Assembly: GCA_030180135.1 (NCBI GenBank)
Contig: CM058231.1
Location: 50,168,235 to 50,232,234, forward strand
Length of the DNA: 64,000 nt
Direction: 5' to 3'
From: Orychophragmus violaceus
Taxonomy: Eukaryota; Streptophyta; Magnoliopsida; Brassicales; Brassicaceae
Below the pieces are notes generated by a model. The model made no database searches, was not told the DNA's origin, and saw nothing but the letters and a program-made list of their open reading frames with translations. Made by a program: the position numbers and the translations under genes. Positions 33,637-46,358 of the stretch are shown piece after piece; position 1 is the first letter of the stretch; the number at the start of each line of letters is the position of its first letter.

Positions 33637-34828
33637 CTCCTTGTTGCCCTTGATAGTTTGGTCTAAGAGTATTTCCTTGTTGTTGACTGAAAGGTAAAAA
33701 TCTTTGTTGAGTTTGATAACTTTCTCTCGTATAGTTGTTGAAGCCTTGTTGGTATTGGCCTTGATTTTCCAAGTAGTTAACCTCCTATTGATCCATTTCA
33801 ATAACCTCTTGACTTGCTCCATTATTTCCAATGAAGTGGATCTCCTTCTTCTCGTTAGCTAGGAGTAATTTTTCCAATTTATTCAAACCCTTGATTTCCT
33901 TACTAGAGGTTTCCTCAACATCCATTACCCATCTTGGTGCTCTATTATAATCTTCATTGTATTTTTCATCACTCAATGCATTCCACTAGCTCCATTCCAT
34001 CTTCTACATCCTTTCCTAGGAAGTTTCCATTGCTAACAGTGTTTAGGAGTATCCTTATATTGGTAAAGACTGTATAGAGTACTAAGGAGAGACTCTCGTG
34101 AAAAACCGTGGTATGGGAATTGATCTGTGGAGCTCTTGAACAGGTTCCATGCCTCGGAGAAGGTCATGTTATTGTGTTGAGCAAAATCTATGTTCTCGTT
34201 CCTAAACGAGGATGCCCTTGATCTAGAGAAGAACATGGATATGAAGGCGTTCTTAAAATCATACCAAGATGTGATTGAGGTTTTTGGGAGTGTCTTTTCT
34301 CAAATGTGTTACTTATCCCTAAGACAAAATGGAAAGAGCCTTCGCTTGAAGTTGTTTTCAGTCACTCCATTGATATTCACCATCCCACAAATCCTGTCAA
34401 ATTGGCCCAACTGGTCTAAGGAAACTTCAACAGCAAGATCTTTGAATCTATTTCCTTGAACCTTTGAGATGAGGCTTACCTTGATCTCAAAGTAGTTTTT
34501 CAGAACCAAAGAAGGCAAGATTCCCTGTCGGTTTTCGTGAGTTTTTGTAGCATAACCCACTCTAAAGGATCTACCTCTCCTTGGTGGATGTTGTTGACGT
34601 TCATACCTTGATTAGCTTTGTTTCCTTGGAAATCTATGCCATAGTGTTCATCCGTGTGATCCATGACCAACCGCTGAATGTGTGCTTGTCTCTCTTTTTG
34701 TTTCCTTAGTCTAGATCTCCTTTCCAATAGTTGAATGTTGTCAAAATGTTGAACCAAGTTTGCTTTCGGCTCACGGTCGAATCTGTCCACTACAGCTTGG
34801 CCATGACCGCCTCATCATTTTTTCTAGG
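33637..34828 (-). pseudogene. Element D gag remnant (Tat/Athila-type capsid core)
   Basis: On the minus strand the capsid core is readable across several frames: LGQFDRICGMVNINGVTENNFKRRLFPFCLRDK (about 34305-34400), then the Trp-Tyr-Asp-Phe-Lys-Asn-Ala-Phe segment, SRASSFRNENIDFAQ, SEAWNLFKSS and FPYHGFSRESLL (34050-34230). Family members have CPHHGF at the last site. Stops near 34500 and 34300, a frameshift near 34240 and loss of the Cys-Pro-His-His residues show decay. The C-terminal gag linker follows at 33640-33980 and continues left of element E. Element H interrupts it on the right at 34829. Confidence 0.7.
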
Positions 34829-36008
34829 TGATATATCATGGTTTTTCAAGGTTTTTAACATGATATGAGTGTATATATTGAGTCTTTAACCTTGTATTTC
34901 GAGTCTATCGAGTCTTTTATAGGTAAGCATGCGTTTGGAGAAAAGTTAGGAGTTTTGGGACGTTACTGGAGATTTCTGCAAGGAGTTGAAGTTGGAGCCG
35001 TGATCAGGAGTTAATGTCGACCGACACCACTCTTAGTGTCGGTCGACACTGAGGTCCGATTTGCTTCATGCGCGAGTTATTGCATCTTTTGAAGAATTGC
35101 AAGAAAGTCCAAAAGTTTCCTTATTTCTAATTTAGCCCCAAAACGTGTTTAGTCTCTTAATAGGGTTTTGGAGAGTTGTTTTCTCCTATCTTTTGTTCTT
35201 GCTTTTTTTGGCTTTTGGCTTTGGAGATTGATAGATTTTGCTTGGTGCTGATTCTACTACTTGTAACCTTTGAAAGAAGGATCTCGAACCCCATCTATTA
35301 TATCTATTCAGTCTTTGGTTTTCTATTCAAATATGTTTCATCTGATTAATATCATGTCTGAGTTGTAACCTCTGTTAGATTTAGGATTCTCATAGGGATT
35401 TTATGCCTTGTTAGATAACTGGTTAATTAGGATTCTTAATCTATTTGTTCATCACCTAAGTTGAGATTTAAAACAGAATTCTGGATTGATCACCTATATT
35501 TTAGATCTTAGATAAATAATTTGACACGAGAGTGTGAATCATAATCTGACAGAAGTTAGTGTGAGCAATTTGACTAGATACAAAGAGATTTGGTTTAGGA
35601 GAATTGTGAACTAAAGAACTTGCTATTAATGCTTGTCTAGAACTTTAAGATTGCAAAGAGATTTGAATTGTTAGGTTCCTAGACATAGATAATAATTTCA
35701 CCGAGAGTTGGATTATTTGATATTGTGGTTCTAGTTTTTGAACTTGTGCTTAATCTGAATCTCACTGAGTTAAGTGTCTAACATTGCATGATTTCCTGAG
35801 AACTTCCTAAGTCTAGCGTTTTTCTCCCTTTGAAAACACTCTTTTAAATTACTTTCATCGTTTACTGCTTTCATCTGATTGACTTAGCTTAATTCGAAAG
35901 CATATAATCTGTTGTGTGAACTTGAGTCTCTGTGGATCGATATCCTTTAATACTACAATCACATATATGCACTTGCAATAGAATATAGGGATAAAATTTG
36001 CTCTATCA
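34829..36008 (+). repeat. 5' LTR of element H
   Basis: This 1180-bp LTR contains a paired box TCGACCGA (35017) / TCGGTCGA (35039) at 22-bp spacing. Its end region has ATATGCACTTGCAAT, the Athila-like GCACTTGCA block. Confidence 0.8.
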
Positions 36009-36014
36009 AGTGTT

Positions 36015-36032
36015 TGGCGCCGTTGTCGGGGA
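36015..36032 (+). other. Primer-binding site of element H (tRNA-Asp)
   Basis: TGGCGCCGTTGTCGGGGA lies six bases after the LTR end. It has one mismatch to the tRNA-Asp-complementary sequence seen in element E. Confidence 0.9.
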
Positions 36033-36224
36033 CTCTTTGAGTTCACCAATAGATTTTGTTCTAGAATTTAGACTAAGTTGTTTTTCTTTTTTTTGGCTAC
36101 TAATATTTCACTCTGTCTTTCTTATCTTTGTTGCTGAGGGAAACGAGAGGCGTATTTAGTGTCGACCGACATTTCTTTCAGTGTCGATCGACATCGAGCT
36201 CGGGATCAGTTTTGAGTTCAGTGT

Positions 36225-37187
36225 ATGCCAAATCGTTACACCCCAAGTAACCCGGATGAGAAGCTTTTGAATCTTAGAAATCAGGATCTTGCTAGACTTG
36301 AGAGAACGAACAGAAAGGCGCAAAAATCTGTTAGAATGATGAATCCAAATGCTATTGTGCAAATTTGAGACGCAGAAGGTGTTCTGAGAGATCTGCAAAA
36401 CAATCCGTATAATAATCAGGGACATAGGATTGATGCTGATGGAAATGAGATTGAGTAGACTCCAGATGAGAGGCAGATTGTTAATCCTGAAGCTAATGGA
36501 CAGCCAATCAGCAACCGAATCCTCCAGCTGGGAGGACTCTTGCTGACTACAACAGACCTGACGAATTCTACGCTAACAGGTCTGCGATTGTGCCACCTTC
36601 CTTTGAGCGTAATGAATTTGAGCTGAAGACTTCGTACTACGCGCTTGTGAGGCAGCACCCATTCCTTGGATACCCACATGAGCACCCTATGGATCACATA
36701 GAGAATTTTGAATCCTTAGTCACTGGGATGAAGAAAAATGGGATGAAGCAAGCTTTTCCCACACTCTCTTGCAGGAGAAGCTGCAACTTGGCTAAAGCAG
36801 ATTCCACCTGGGACTCTGACAACTTGGGATTCAATCAAAAAGGAGTTTCTGAGACACTTCTATGATGATGCTCGCTCCGATCAGCTTAGGAAAGATCTTT
36901 TAACATTCAAGCAGGGATCTACAGAGCCTCTTAAAGCTGCTTGGGTGAGATTTAAGATGTACCAAAGGGACTGCCCTCATCATGGATTCTCTGAAGTTTA
37001 GCTGCTGGGCATTTTCTTCAGAGGGGTTGATCTATGATACCAAATGGCGTTGGATACTGCTAGCAATGGCAACTTCAATACCAAATCTACAGAGCAGGCT
37101 AAGGCATTGATTGAAAACTTGGTGTGCAGCAATATCACTAAGAATGCTGATCTGGAGAGACAGAAATCTGGTGGGAAAGCTAACTGA
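36225..37187 (+). pseudogene. gag: Athila-type gag (element H), broken
   Basis: The start is probably ATG 36225 (MPNRYTPSNPDEK). The N-terminal region has a stop in the 36360s (after NPNAIVQI) and another near 36456, then a frameshift near 36520. The capsid core reads DYNRPDEFYANRSAIVPP, then FELKTSYYALVRQHPFLG, HPMDHIENFESLV (36590-36730), shifts frame near 36760, and ends with WVRFKMYQRDCPHHGFSEV (about 36940-37000) before another stop and the C-terminal NGNFNTKSTEQAKALIENLV. These are signatures of Athila ORF1 capsid. Final stop TGA at 37185-37187. A paired box lies in the leader (36162/36184). Confidence 0.8.
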
Positions 37188-38033
37188 TGTAGCCCCTAGG
37201 CAGAAGCTTGGTTGATGGGTTGATGGAGATCTAACCACTGGCTTAAGAGCTCTCTTGGTTGGATCGAAGAGGATGGATTGTGAATAGAGATGGGATTGTT
37301 CCTGCTGGCTTAAGAGCTCTCTCAGAAGCAAACAATGGATGGAATGGATTGAAGTCGCCACAAGATCCTATGAGTCTGAATCTTGATAAGACAGAAGCTT
37401 TCTCTTTGTTTGAATCAAACAAAACAAGAGAGAAAACAAGGTTGCGGTTTCTTTGCTTGAAGAAAACACTCGGTGTACTTTACTGATCTAGGGTAAATGA
37501 TAAACGGCTGTGAGAGGGGACTTTATAAACAGTCAAAACAACTATGCCCTTCTAGGGAACTTGAAGCAAATAAAACATAAAAGGAAAGTACTGACTCGAT
37601 TTGGACCTAATGAAATAAAGAGTACAACGGCTACTTTTATGATTGAAACTACTAAGGGAAACAAAGAATTAATCCTGCAAAACAAAGAAACAACGGCCAT
37701 ATCATGTGTATAAATGAAACTCATACCTTAGCTTATGTTTGGTATGTCCTTGGCCGTTGATCAGAAGCCTTCTTCACTCGTAGCATTCTGGCCTCGACAA
37801 CTTGAGCTAGTGTCGATGCTACTTCCTGAGCTAGTGTCGATGCTACTTCCTGAGCTAGTGGTGATGCTACATATGGTTAGCCCTTTTTGAGCTGAGTTGA
37901 ATAGTGTTGGGCTGTCCATCCTGATGATGACTTGTTCTTGCTCTTGGCCAGTAGCTTGATTCAGTAGACTTTGCACAGCTTCATTGACTTGGTTCCTCAA
38001 AGCCTTTGTTGCTGATCTTGTTGATAGGTCTAG
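37188..38033 (-). other. Unresolved 0.85-kb insert, LTR-like
   Basis: This interval separates plus-strand H gag from minus-strand G protease and matches neither. On the minus strand it has a TATA-like TTTATAAAGTCC near 37522-37533 followed by a leader-like stretch, and ends GGGGCTACA at 37189, so it may be a solo LTR of another family. I could not find its other edge or a TSD. It contains a tandem repeat of GAGCTAGTGTCGATGCTAC with about 23-bp period, three units, at about 37805-37872. Confidence 0.35.
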
Positions 38034-38933
38034 TCAAGGAACGATAGATTAGGACAAGAGTGTTTCCCTGCAGTCATAGCAATGAAATCAGTAGAATCGA
38101 GTTGGGAAAACGCACACCTTTGCTTTGGTGAGCTCTGATGTTTGGAGCTTTCTGCTTAGAAGCAGTTGCAAGTTCTGAAGATGTTAGAGTGGAATCTTGA
38201 GAAACCACTATCTTCTTTTCTCCAGGATCAGAAACTGGAACCTCTCTAGTCTGAGTTTATGTTCATCCTCAATGCTAAAGGTTTGACCATCGATCTTTGG
38301 CCTTCGCAGCATATCCATCTCAAAGTGTAGAGGCTAATCTCCCAGGTGGAGATCAATCAGACCATGCCTTACATCAATCTTCGCTCCAGCTGTGGCTAAG
38401 AAAGGTCTTCCCAGTATTAGAGAATCATCCGGCTCACTATCGTACTTCAGAACCACAAAGTCTGTTGGAACTAGATAGTTTCCAACTCTGACTGGGACAT
38501 TCTCAAGAACTCCTTCCAGAATCCTTCTTGACTGATCAGGTAGGACCAGAGAGATCCTTGTGTGTGAAAAATCTGTCATCCCCAGGCTCTCTGCCACATA
38601 GTATGGCATGAGATTTCCAGCAGCTCCTAAATCGCACAAGGAGCGCTTGAAGCCATTCTCAAAGATGGAATAACTCAGCACAAATATACCAGGATCTGGT
38701 AGCTTCTTGGGGACCTGATTGAGCAGCACGTCACTGACTTGCTTAGGAATCACCACTACCCATTCCTTCAGTACCTCATCCATAGGCATCATCATCTCTA
38801 AGTATCTCTGTACACAAGGATGATAGGGTGAAGTGTCAACTTGTGGATCTTCTTTCAACTTCTTACCCATCACTTTCAGCTGTTTAGCTTCATCAAGCAC
38901 TTGTTGAGATTTCATAGATACCTTAGGGAAAGG
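38034..38933 (-). pseudogene. Element G: Athila-type retropepsin fragment
   Basis: The minus frame (best 38334-38915, 193 codons) reads the gag-protease junction and retropepsin of an Athila-type element: KRSLCDLGAAGNLMPYYVAE (catalytic Asp-Leu-Gly rather than Asp-Thr/Ser-Gly), VGNYLVPTDFVVLKY, and SLILGRPFLATAGAKIDVRHG, ending HLGD. The linker DEAKQLKVMGKKLKED precedes it. Downstream (38130-38330) is the post-protease tail also found in E and F. F is inserted at the upstream side (38934), which truncates it. It has no RT or integrase and looks like another member of the E/F protease-only family. Confidence 0.75.
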
Positions 38934-40093
38934 TGATACGATCAGGTTTTAATCCCTAGATCTACACTGCAAGTGCACAGACGTGAACCAGTAGTATATA
39001 GGGTATCGAATCCACAGAGACTCAAGATTCTTGCGATAGAATGTAGAACGTCGAAATAAGCTACGTGAAACAGTAGTGAAAGCAGTAAATCAGAACAGAA
39101 AAGTAAATCAAGTGGTTTGTAAGCAATCATGCAAAACGTCAGGTCAAGGGAGTTCTCAGGAAATCAGGAACATAGGCTAATCAATCAATCGGGATCTAAT
39201 TAAGAACTGTTCTAGAACTAGAATCAAAGAATTATAACAGACCAACTTTCGTTGCGAATATTATCTATGTCTAACAACCTAGCAAGCCAACTTTCGTTGC
39301 GAATCCTAGAGTTCTAAACAAGCATTAATCTCAGGTTCTTTCGTTCACAATTCTCATAAGCCAAATTTCTTTGCGAATAGTCAAATTGCTCATCTAGGTT
39401 CTATCTAGTTAATTAATCAACTTTCATTGCAGAAATCAACCTAACATCAATAATCTCAGTGGCCAATTCAGATCAAGCAATAAGAACAACCCTAGATGAA
39501 GAACTAACATATATGAATCCATATAGATTGATCAACCTATAATTCCATGAAATCCCTAATGAGAATCCCTAAACCTAACAGGTAAACTACTCAGACATGA
39601 CAATCATAACAAAATACATGATGAATAGAATACTGAATATCATAAAACAGAATAAGAAACAGGGGTTCAAAATCTTCTCTCTGTCGAGTATCTGATCAGC
39701 CCCTAAAACTCTCTGAATGTAAAATAAAGCGTAGCCTAAACAATGGCTTAAAACCCTAATATAATGATCTAATCACGGCTGGGACTTCTTTGTAATTATG
39801 AGAAACTTCTGGGCAAAAGTGAAATTTCCACATTCTTCATTAAACGCGCCGAGAATAAGTCTGACTCACGTCTGCATCGATCGACACAAAAGGTGTGTCG
39901 ATCGACACAAGTATCAAATATCGACAATGAACTCTTCTCTCGGGCAATTGCTCCAAAATGCGCCATAATGTCCAAATCCGCTCCAAACGTGCCTACACCT
40001 GAAAACACACATAAAAGGACTGCAAAGGACTTTAAAAGACTCAAAACAAAGACATATACCATGGTTAAAAGTCCTAAAAACCATGATATATCA
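38934..40093 (-). repeat. 3' LTR of element F
   Basis: This 1160-bp LTR on the plus strand reads TGATACGATCAGG ... CATGATATATCA. The paired TCGATCGA box lies at 39877 and 39898. It shares the GCAAGTGCACAG and GGTATCGAATCC blocks with E, and is a close relative of the inverted solo LTR at 50119-51277. Confidence 0.85.
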
Positions 40094-41413
40094 ACTCCCC
40101 CACACTTAGCTTTTGCTTGCCCTCAAGCAAACAGAAAACCAAGATCAGGAGAAGAAGTTTAAAAACTTCGGAAACTCGTTTCATCGTAGGAGCACCACAC
40201 TCAGATTCCCCTTAGTAAGCCACATGAAAATGAACCTGCAAACATCAAGACCAACATGTACTTCCTCCACACTTAGCAACTATCCTGAGTAAACTCCACA
40301 ATCACATTCAGAGCATCCAAATTCACCATACTGACTTCTTTAAGCTAATAAGTGCGGTATCACCTATGGGGTATTCAAAGAACACATGGATTCTTACTCT
40401 ATTAGCATCTGACCACTCAACTGTTGCTTCTGGTTCCTTTCTTCTCTTTTCCCTTCCTTAGCACTGATTTTTCACCACTGGGTATCATTTTATTTTTTCT
40501 ATCAGTGCTCTTCCCTTACTGGGGCATACTTTGGACATGTTTCCATGGATGCACAGGAGGTAATAGGGGTCTCTTCCACTCCCGTGACCACTTCGAAGCT
40601 ACTAGCTTATCCTTAGTTTTTTTTTTTTTTTACTTTCAAGGATGGGGAGAAGGGAACCATAATCAGACATGTTTACAAGCTTTGTCAGAACCAACAGAGG
40701 AATCCGACTCAAAGTATACCAAGCCCATAGGAGAGAAAATTAAGTCAAGTTAAAGTTGAAGTCAAGTAATGGATTCTCTGAATACCTGAAGTGATATGGG
40801 TGTCCTCAGTAGGCTGGTCAGAGTTGGGTTTTCTTATAGTCATAGATCATCTGCAACTCATCCAATGGTCACTTAAGTTCGTTCAAATGTGGTAATCTCC
40901 TCAAAAAGTTCTTGTTTCCTACTCAATTTGACTCGATAAAACGGATTTTTGACTGACTCTAAGAAAACAGAAAACGGTGCGTTAGTAGCTTCCTCCCCCA
41001 CACTTGAAACACACTGTCCCCAGTGGTGTCAAGCCTAGGCTCGACGAGAAAAATCGAAAATAAGAGAATCCGAAAAGCGTCAGAACACTTACCTGTCGTC
41101 GTATTGCGTCGATCGATGCCACTAGTGGTGTCGATCGATGCATATCGTGGACGCGCACGGTTATGTAGATAACCGGTGTCTAAACCGCAATAGAATCGGC
41201 AAACCGTAAATTGCATCAGTGTCGACCGACACAAGAATGTGTCGATCGATGCTGAGTGATTCTGCCTCTTTCTCACGCTTTTGAACACACCAAAACAGAG
41301 AAATCAAAAACACCAAATCAAAACAAAAAATGAAAAGAAAAACGAACCTACTAGTGGGTTGCCTCCCACTCAGCGCTTGTTTAAAGTCAATAGCTTGACT
41401 ATGGAAATAAGAT
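40094..41413 (-). other. Element F 3' noncoding region
   Basis: It is homologous to E 29796-31132. It has the PPT at the left edge, a T-run near 40618-40631, paired boxes at 41109/41131 and 41224/41244, and the AGTGGGTTGCCTCCCACT hairpin near 41351-41368. No coding content. Confidence 0.75.
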
Positions 41414-41418
41414 CAGAC

Positions 41419-42077
41419 TGAAGGATTATTGTGTTATTCAAGGTTCAATTCCCAAATTATAACCTAACACAAATCCTTAAACAGATCTAGATTCTTGTAA
41501 CTGAATCATAAAACAAACCTGGACATTACCTTTTGCAGCGGAATGATTGTAATGTCGAGATCAACGAACAGATGAATCACCTATTCCTCCTTGAGTATCC
41601 ACACTCTTACAAGCAAGGGATGGCTGCTAGACCAAAGAGATGGATCAGATCAGGAGTTAGAGAGAGAGAGAGGGGCACGGCCACCAAGAAGAAATCGCAG
41701 AAGCAGGCTCTTCCTTAGGGTTTATGATTCTTTTATCTCTCATTAATGGGCCCAAGTCATTAGACTAATGGCTCATTAATCTTTTGGGCCCAAAACACAA
41801 ATCAGACAAAAGCCTGTATTTTGTCTGGCCCAAAACTCTGATCCAATACAGTAAATGCCATTGCATCTTACCGTATTATTTCCATTTAACTTTCCCGTTA
41901 GCTATGGTGTGTGACCCTTAGGGATCATACAATACTGGTAATAAGTCCTAAACTTATAGATCATGAGCGGACTCTAGCAAGCCATCATGATCACCCAGTA
42001 TTTATGACTTATGTCTGATCTCGACACTTATCATACTTTCTAGAGATAGTACGGTAGATTTCAGGACATTCCCAACA
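41419..42077 (-). repeat. 3' LTR of copia-3
   Basis: This is a 659-bp LTR. A partial tandem duplication of the LTR edge plus PPT follows: GGACATTCCCAACAATCTCCC occurs at about 42063 and, with one change, near 42106, so a second copy of the junction sits about 43 bp into the interior. Confidence 0.92.
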
Positions 42078-42954
42078 ATCTCCCACTTGTACTGGAATCC
42101 TACACAGGACATTCCCAACAATCTCCCGATTGTACTGGAATCCTACATTCCCTAATCCTTTTGTCTCAATATCTCGATCTGGCATAAGGCAAGATGCGTG
42201 TCATCCTTATATAGCCAGACCATGTTTATCGGAACAGATTTGATACTGACAATGCAAACGACTTGGGCAAGTCCGTTTGGGAGTGGCCACTCTCTTACCA
42301 GCTATCAAGTCTCCGATTGGCCTAGAGATATTACCTCCGTTAAACGGCAGGGACAAATCCCATCTTGTTCCATCATTATGAACTACACACTTCATAATAC
42401 ACCCAACCAAGGTCCTTATAGCTCCCAGTTACGAAACAGCGTTAGACAATGATCAAAGCGCATCACTCCATGTGCAGCCACATGCATGCGAACTCAGGTC
42501 TAAGGACTATACTCTATAGTCGTATATGAGAACCTCTTATGACACAGATATTAATATCTTATAGAGTTCTCATCAGCGGGCCATGTCCGGTCATATGCTC
42601 CCCTACATATACCTATGTGTCGACTTTTATGCCGCGCATCTATGACCCCTCGAAACTTGGTCATAAGTCTCAACACAATCTAGTCTCAAGTGGTTGTTGG
42701 TGTTCCAATTTCAACAACCTTCGACTATGGACACTATGATTTATGTCATTTCGTTAAATATGGGGTTTCAGGATCAAGTCTACTCATGTACTTCGATGGC
42801 CCATATATAATGACATGAATCATTTTGGAACGATTATTTATATCACAGTTAAAATAATCCAGAAATCATAGATTTCATAAACATAAAATATTATGTTTAC
42901 ATGAACCTTTCAAAACAACTAAGTAAAGCCCTTTACAAACTCCCACTGAAATTA

Positions 42955-45465
42955 AGACTACATCTTAATTTCACTCATCCTACAGCTACAGTCCGCGACT
43001 CGTGCTTAGGCATATGGAGTGGCTTCGTTAATTGATTAGCAACGTTCTCATTCGATGAAACTTGCTTATCTACTTAACACCTCTGTCATTTATCTCACGG
43101 AATAGGTTATACCTACCCTCAAGGTGTTTGGACCTCTGATGTGCAGCTAGTCTCATCTATGCTGGGAATCACATCAAGTTCAGTGATGAACTCTTCTTTC
43201 CAAACAACCTCTTTCGCCGCTTCTCAAGCTGCAAAATGTTCAGCTTAAGTCATGGAGTCAGCAACAGTGCCTTGCACCGCCAGTCAGACACAAGATATAG
43301 CCGGACTGTGACCGGGAATTATCTTTGTCTATTGGAAACTTGCCTTTCAGACTCTATCGACTTGTAGCACCTCACTTTCTCCGTAAATCAAGAACTTATC
43401 CTAAGTATTTTCCAAATACTTGAGGATATTCATTACGTCTATCCAGTGATTCTTTGCTGGATTTGACTGGTCTTTACTTGTCTTGCTTAACTTTAAAGCA
43501 ACATCAAAACAAGTACGTGTCATGGCATACATGATAGATCCAATTGCCGACGCATATGGAATCTCATCCATGCATTCAAGCTCAGCAGTTATCGTAGGAC
43601 ACTGTTTCTTGCTTAACGTAATGCCATGTGACATTGGCATAAAACCCTTCTTGGAATGCTGAAAACGTGTAGGACTTTGTCAATATAAGACTCCTGACTT
43701 TGTCCTTTCAGCTCTTTTGGATCTCTATCTTTAGATCCAAAATCCAAGAACATTCGTGGCTTTACCCATGTCAATCATAAAACAACTCCCAAGCCAGTCC
43801 TTTACCGACTGCGGCATTGGAACGTTATTTCCGAGAATCAGTATGTCATCGACATACACTATGAGAAATGCAACATTGCTCCCACTTATCTATTAGTAAA
43901 CGCACAGTTCCACTTCGTTCCTGTTCAAGTCAAAACCTTGACTACTTCAACAGAACGAAGATTCCAACTCCGATATGTTTGCTTCCATCCATGAATGGAT
44001 CAATGAAGCTAACTTACACATAGTGTAATTTTTCGGAGTCCGGGCTCACTTTCGCTTCTTTGAATTTCGCAGGTTAGTCACTTTCAATGATCATCAGATC
44101 ATGTGAACTTTCAATGATCATCAGGTTCAACTAATGACGAGAAATCACTCTCGGATTAGTGACTGATTCATTCATATCTGCGAACTTCAGGCTCTACAGG
44201 TGTAGATTCTACAGAAATCTGTAAATCCATCCGCTGCTCTCCCTCAACAGGTTGAGCAACCTCCTGTATTTCTCGAATTTCTTCGAGTTATACTTTTACT
44301 CCCACTGTTCTTCTTGGAAAGTAACTTCCCTTCTTAGAAAACAGAATGGACGTAAAAGTAACAAGCCTTGGTTTCCTTAGGACAACCAGCGAAATAGCAC
44401 AACTACAAATACTCAGTAAAGACGAATTCGGATCGATTCCAATCCACTTTTACGTGGTGTCTTTTAACTGATATTGGTAGAACTGTTTCAGCGTAAACTT
44501 AGATGTTTCTAGAGCGTTATTCTTAAATAATATCATGGAAGATTCGTGTGACTCATCTTTAATCATTTCTAATAAGATCTGATTCTTTCTCACAGAAACA
44601 CCTCCAGGTTTTCAGGAGAAATGAGCTGTGAAACGATTTCACACTCATTCAGATGATCACACAATCAATGACTTAAGTATTCTCACTCGTGATCTAATCC
44701 AGAGTCTTAATAATTCTGTCATTCAGATTCTATACTTCATTCTGGAACTCTTTCGACCATGTCAAAGAATTCCGACTTGTGTCTCATCAAATGAACACAG
44801 TCACACTCACTGAAGTAATCAGTAGAGACAATGAAGTACAGGAAATTTTCTCTGGCATTACTGCTCATCGGACCACATACATGAGTATGTTCAATCTCCA
44901 ATAAGCCTTTGGGCCTTTCTCTAGCTCGGCTAAGATGGGCCCTTTGTCTTTTGGTCCAGTAAGCAGAATTCAAGTCTCATAAGATATCCATTCAAATGAG
45001 ACCAAAAGTCCATAACTATGGGGTTTCTGAATCCGATTTACTCTATTTGACCAAAACATTTATGCCAAGAAAAATCAGGTTTAATTCATCAGATTTAAAC
45101 CAATTCGGTATTTATGTTACATTTAGGCACTCTTTGGTTTAAGATATAAAACCCATTCCTTGAATAGGGTGCTACAATTAACATTTCATTAAGATCAAAA
45201 GAACAAAACTTGTCTTTATCAAAATGAAAACATTCAAATTCTTCACAAGAAAATGAAAAACAACTCTGCTTAAAGCAGGTACATTGTAGCAATTACTTAA
45301 TACAAAACCAAGCCTCAAAGGCATCTACAAGTGAGAACCCTACGGCTGAGGCAGCATCAATAGCTCCTTCCAGACACGCAGTTCCACTTGCCCTTCCTTC
45401 AACGTTTTACTGTTGCTCAGGCTCTGCATATTATAACAAATATCAGTGCCACAACCAGTATTCAA
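42955..45465 (-). pseudogene. Copia-3 eroded pol
   Basis: This is the same decayed integrase-RT-RNase H sequence as in copia-1. Recognisable pieces on the minus strand are IPYASAIGSIMYAMTRTC and KNHWIDVMNILKYLENT (43401-43640), the integrase-core GPMSSNARENFLYFIVSTDY (around 44800-44870) and the pre-integrase YSRNGFYILNQRV (45095-45292). Only one copy of the ACTCCCACTGTTCTTCTTGG segment is present (near 44297), against three in copia-1. Confidence 0.8.
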
Positions 45466-46358
45466 TACCTATAAGGTATAACTTGAAGTAATAACATGAA
45501 TACCTGAGGAAGTAGTCTCATACATCAACTTCAACTCCTCATAATCTTCCATGAATTTAATGCAATCTCTTTTCCAATGCCCAGTCTCTTTACAGTAGCA
45601 GCACTTACCAACGTAAGAGGTATCTGACTCGGGCTCAGAAGACACACGCTTGCCATGATTCAAAATCTGGACAACTTTGTCTTCACCCTTGTCAGCATTA
45701 GGTTTAGTAAACCTACCCTTCTCATTCATGAGATTGTACAGGGTACTCTTCACGTTTGGCTCAACTGTCTTGAGCATATCATGCAGTTCGGTCAACGTCT
45801 TCGTTAAGCCTTTCTTGATATAGTTCCTTACGAACTTATCATAGCTTGACGGCAGTGACTGCAGAATGATCTCAGTTGCCAATTCTTGGCTAACTTGATA
45901 ATCCAGTTTCCTCAGGTTATCAATGTAACCCATCATTTTACTGACATGAGGACTTACTGGATGATCATTTGGTAGCTTGCAGCTAGTGAGAGATTTAACC
46001 AACTGGTATCTCTCCACTCTTACCTGCTCCTGAAATCTCAATTTCAGGCTGCTGATCATCTCTATTGGCGACTCCATGTTCTCATATTGCTTCAGCAAAT
46101 CTGAGTCCATGGTAGCCAATATCAGACACGCACATCTACCGCATCATCATAATGCTTATTCCAAGCATTACGTACTGCATGAGAGGCCTTGGACCCGATC
46201 CTCTCGGGGAGAGCTCTCTCAAGGACATAGTCCTTTCTCTCCTGCCTGAGGACTAGCCTCAGGTTCCGCGACCAAGTCAAGAAATTTGATCCGTTCAGTT
46301 TGTCCATCTCAAGGACAGACCGGATCGAGAAAGTGTTTTGTTTGTTTGTGCTCGTCAT
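45466..46358 (-). pseudogene. gag: Copia-3 gag, one frameshift
   Basis: The start is at 46358 (MTSTNKQNTFSIRSV), two bases after TTTCAG. The frame is open to about 46122. There one base is missing relative to copia-1, -4 and -5 (a C in the CCACGCAC context near 46127) and the rest continues in another frame from 46119 to 45469. The zinc knuckle CX2CX4HX4C (CCYCKETGHWKRDC) is intact in the second part. Apart from the frameshift, the protein is nearly identical to the gag of copia-4 and -5. Confidence 0.88.

Larger units (their letters stand above)
34829..37187 (+). mobile_element. Element H: Athila-type gypsy, 5' LTR, PBS and broken gag
   Basis: The plus-strand LTR starts TGATATATCATGG at 34829 and ends GCTCTATCA at 36008 (1180 bp). 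A tRNA-Asp PBS and gag follow. The gag stops at 37187, next to a segment of different origin, so the 3' part of the element is missing or displaced. The LTR is related to, but clearly diverged from, those of E and F. It is older than E, F and the copia insertions. Confidence 0.75.
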
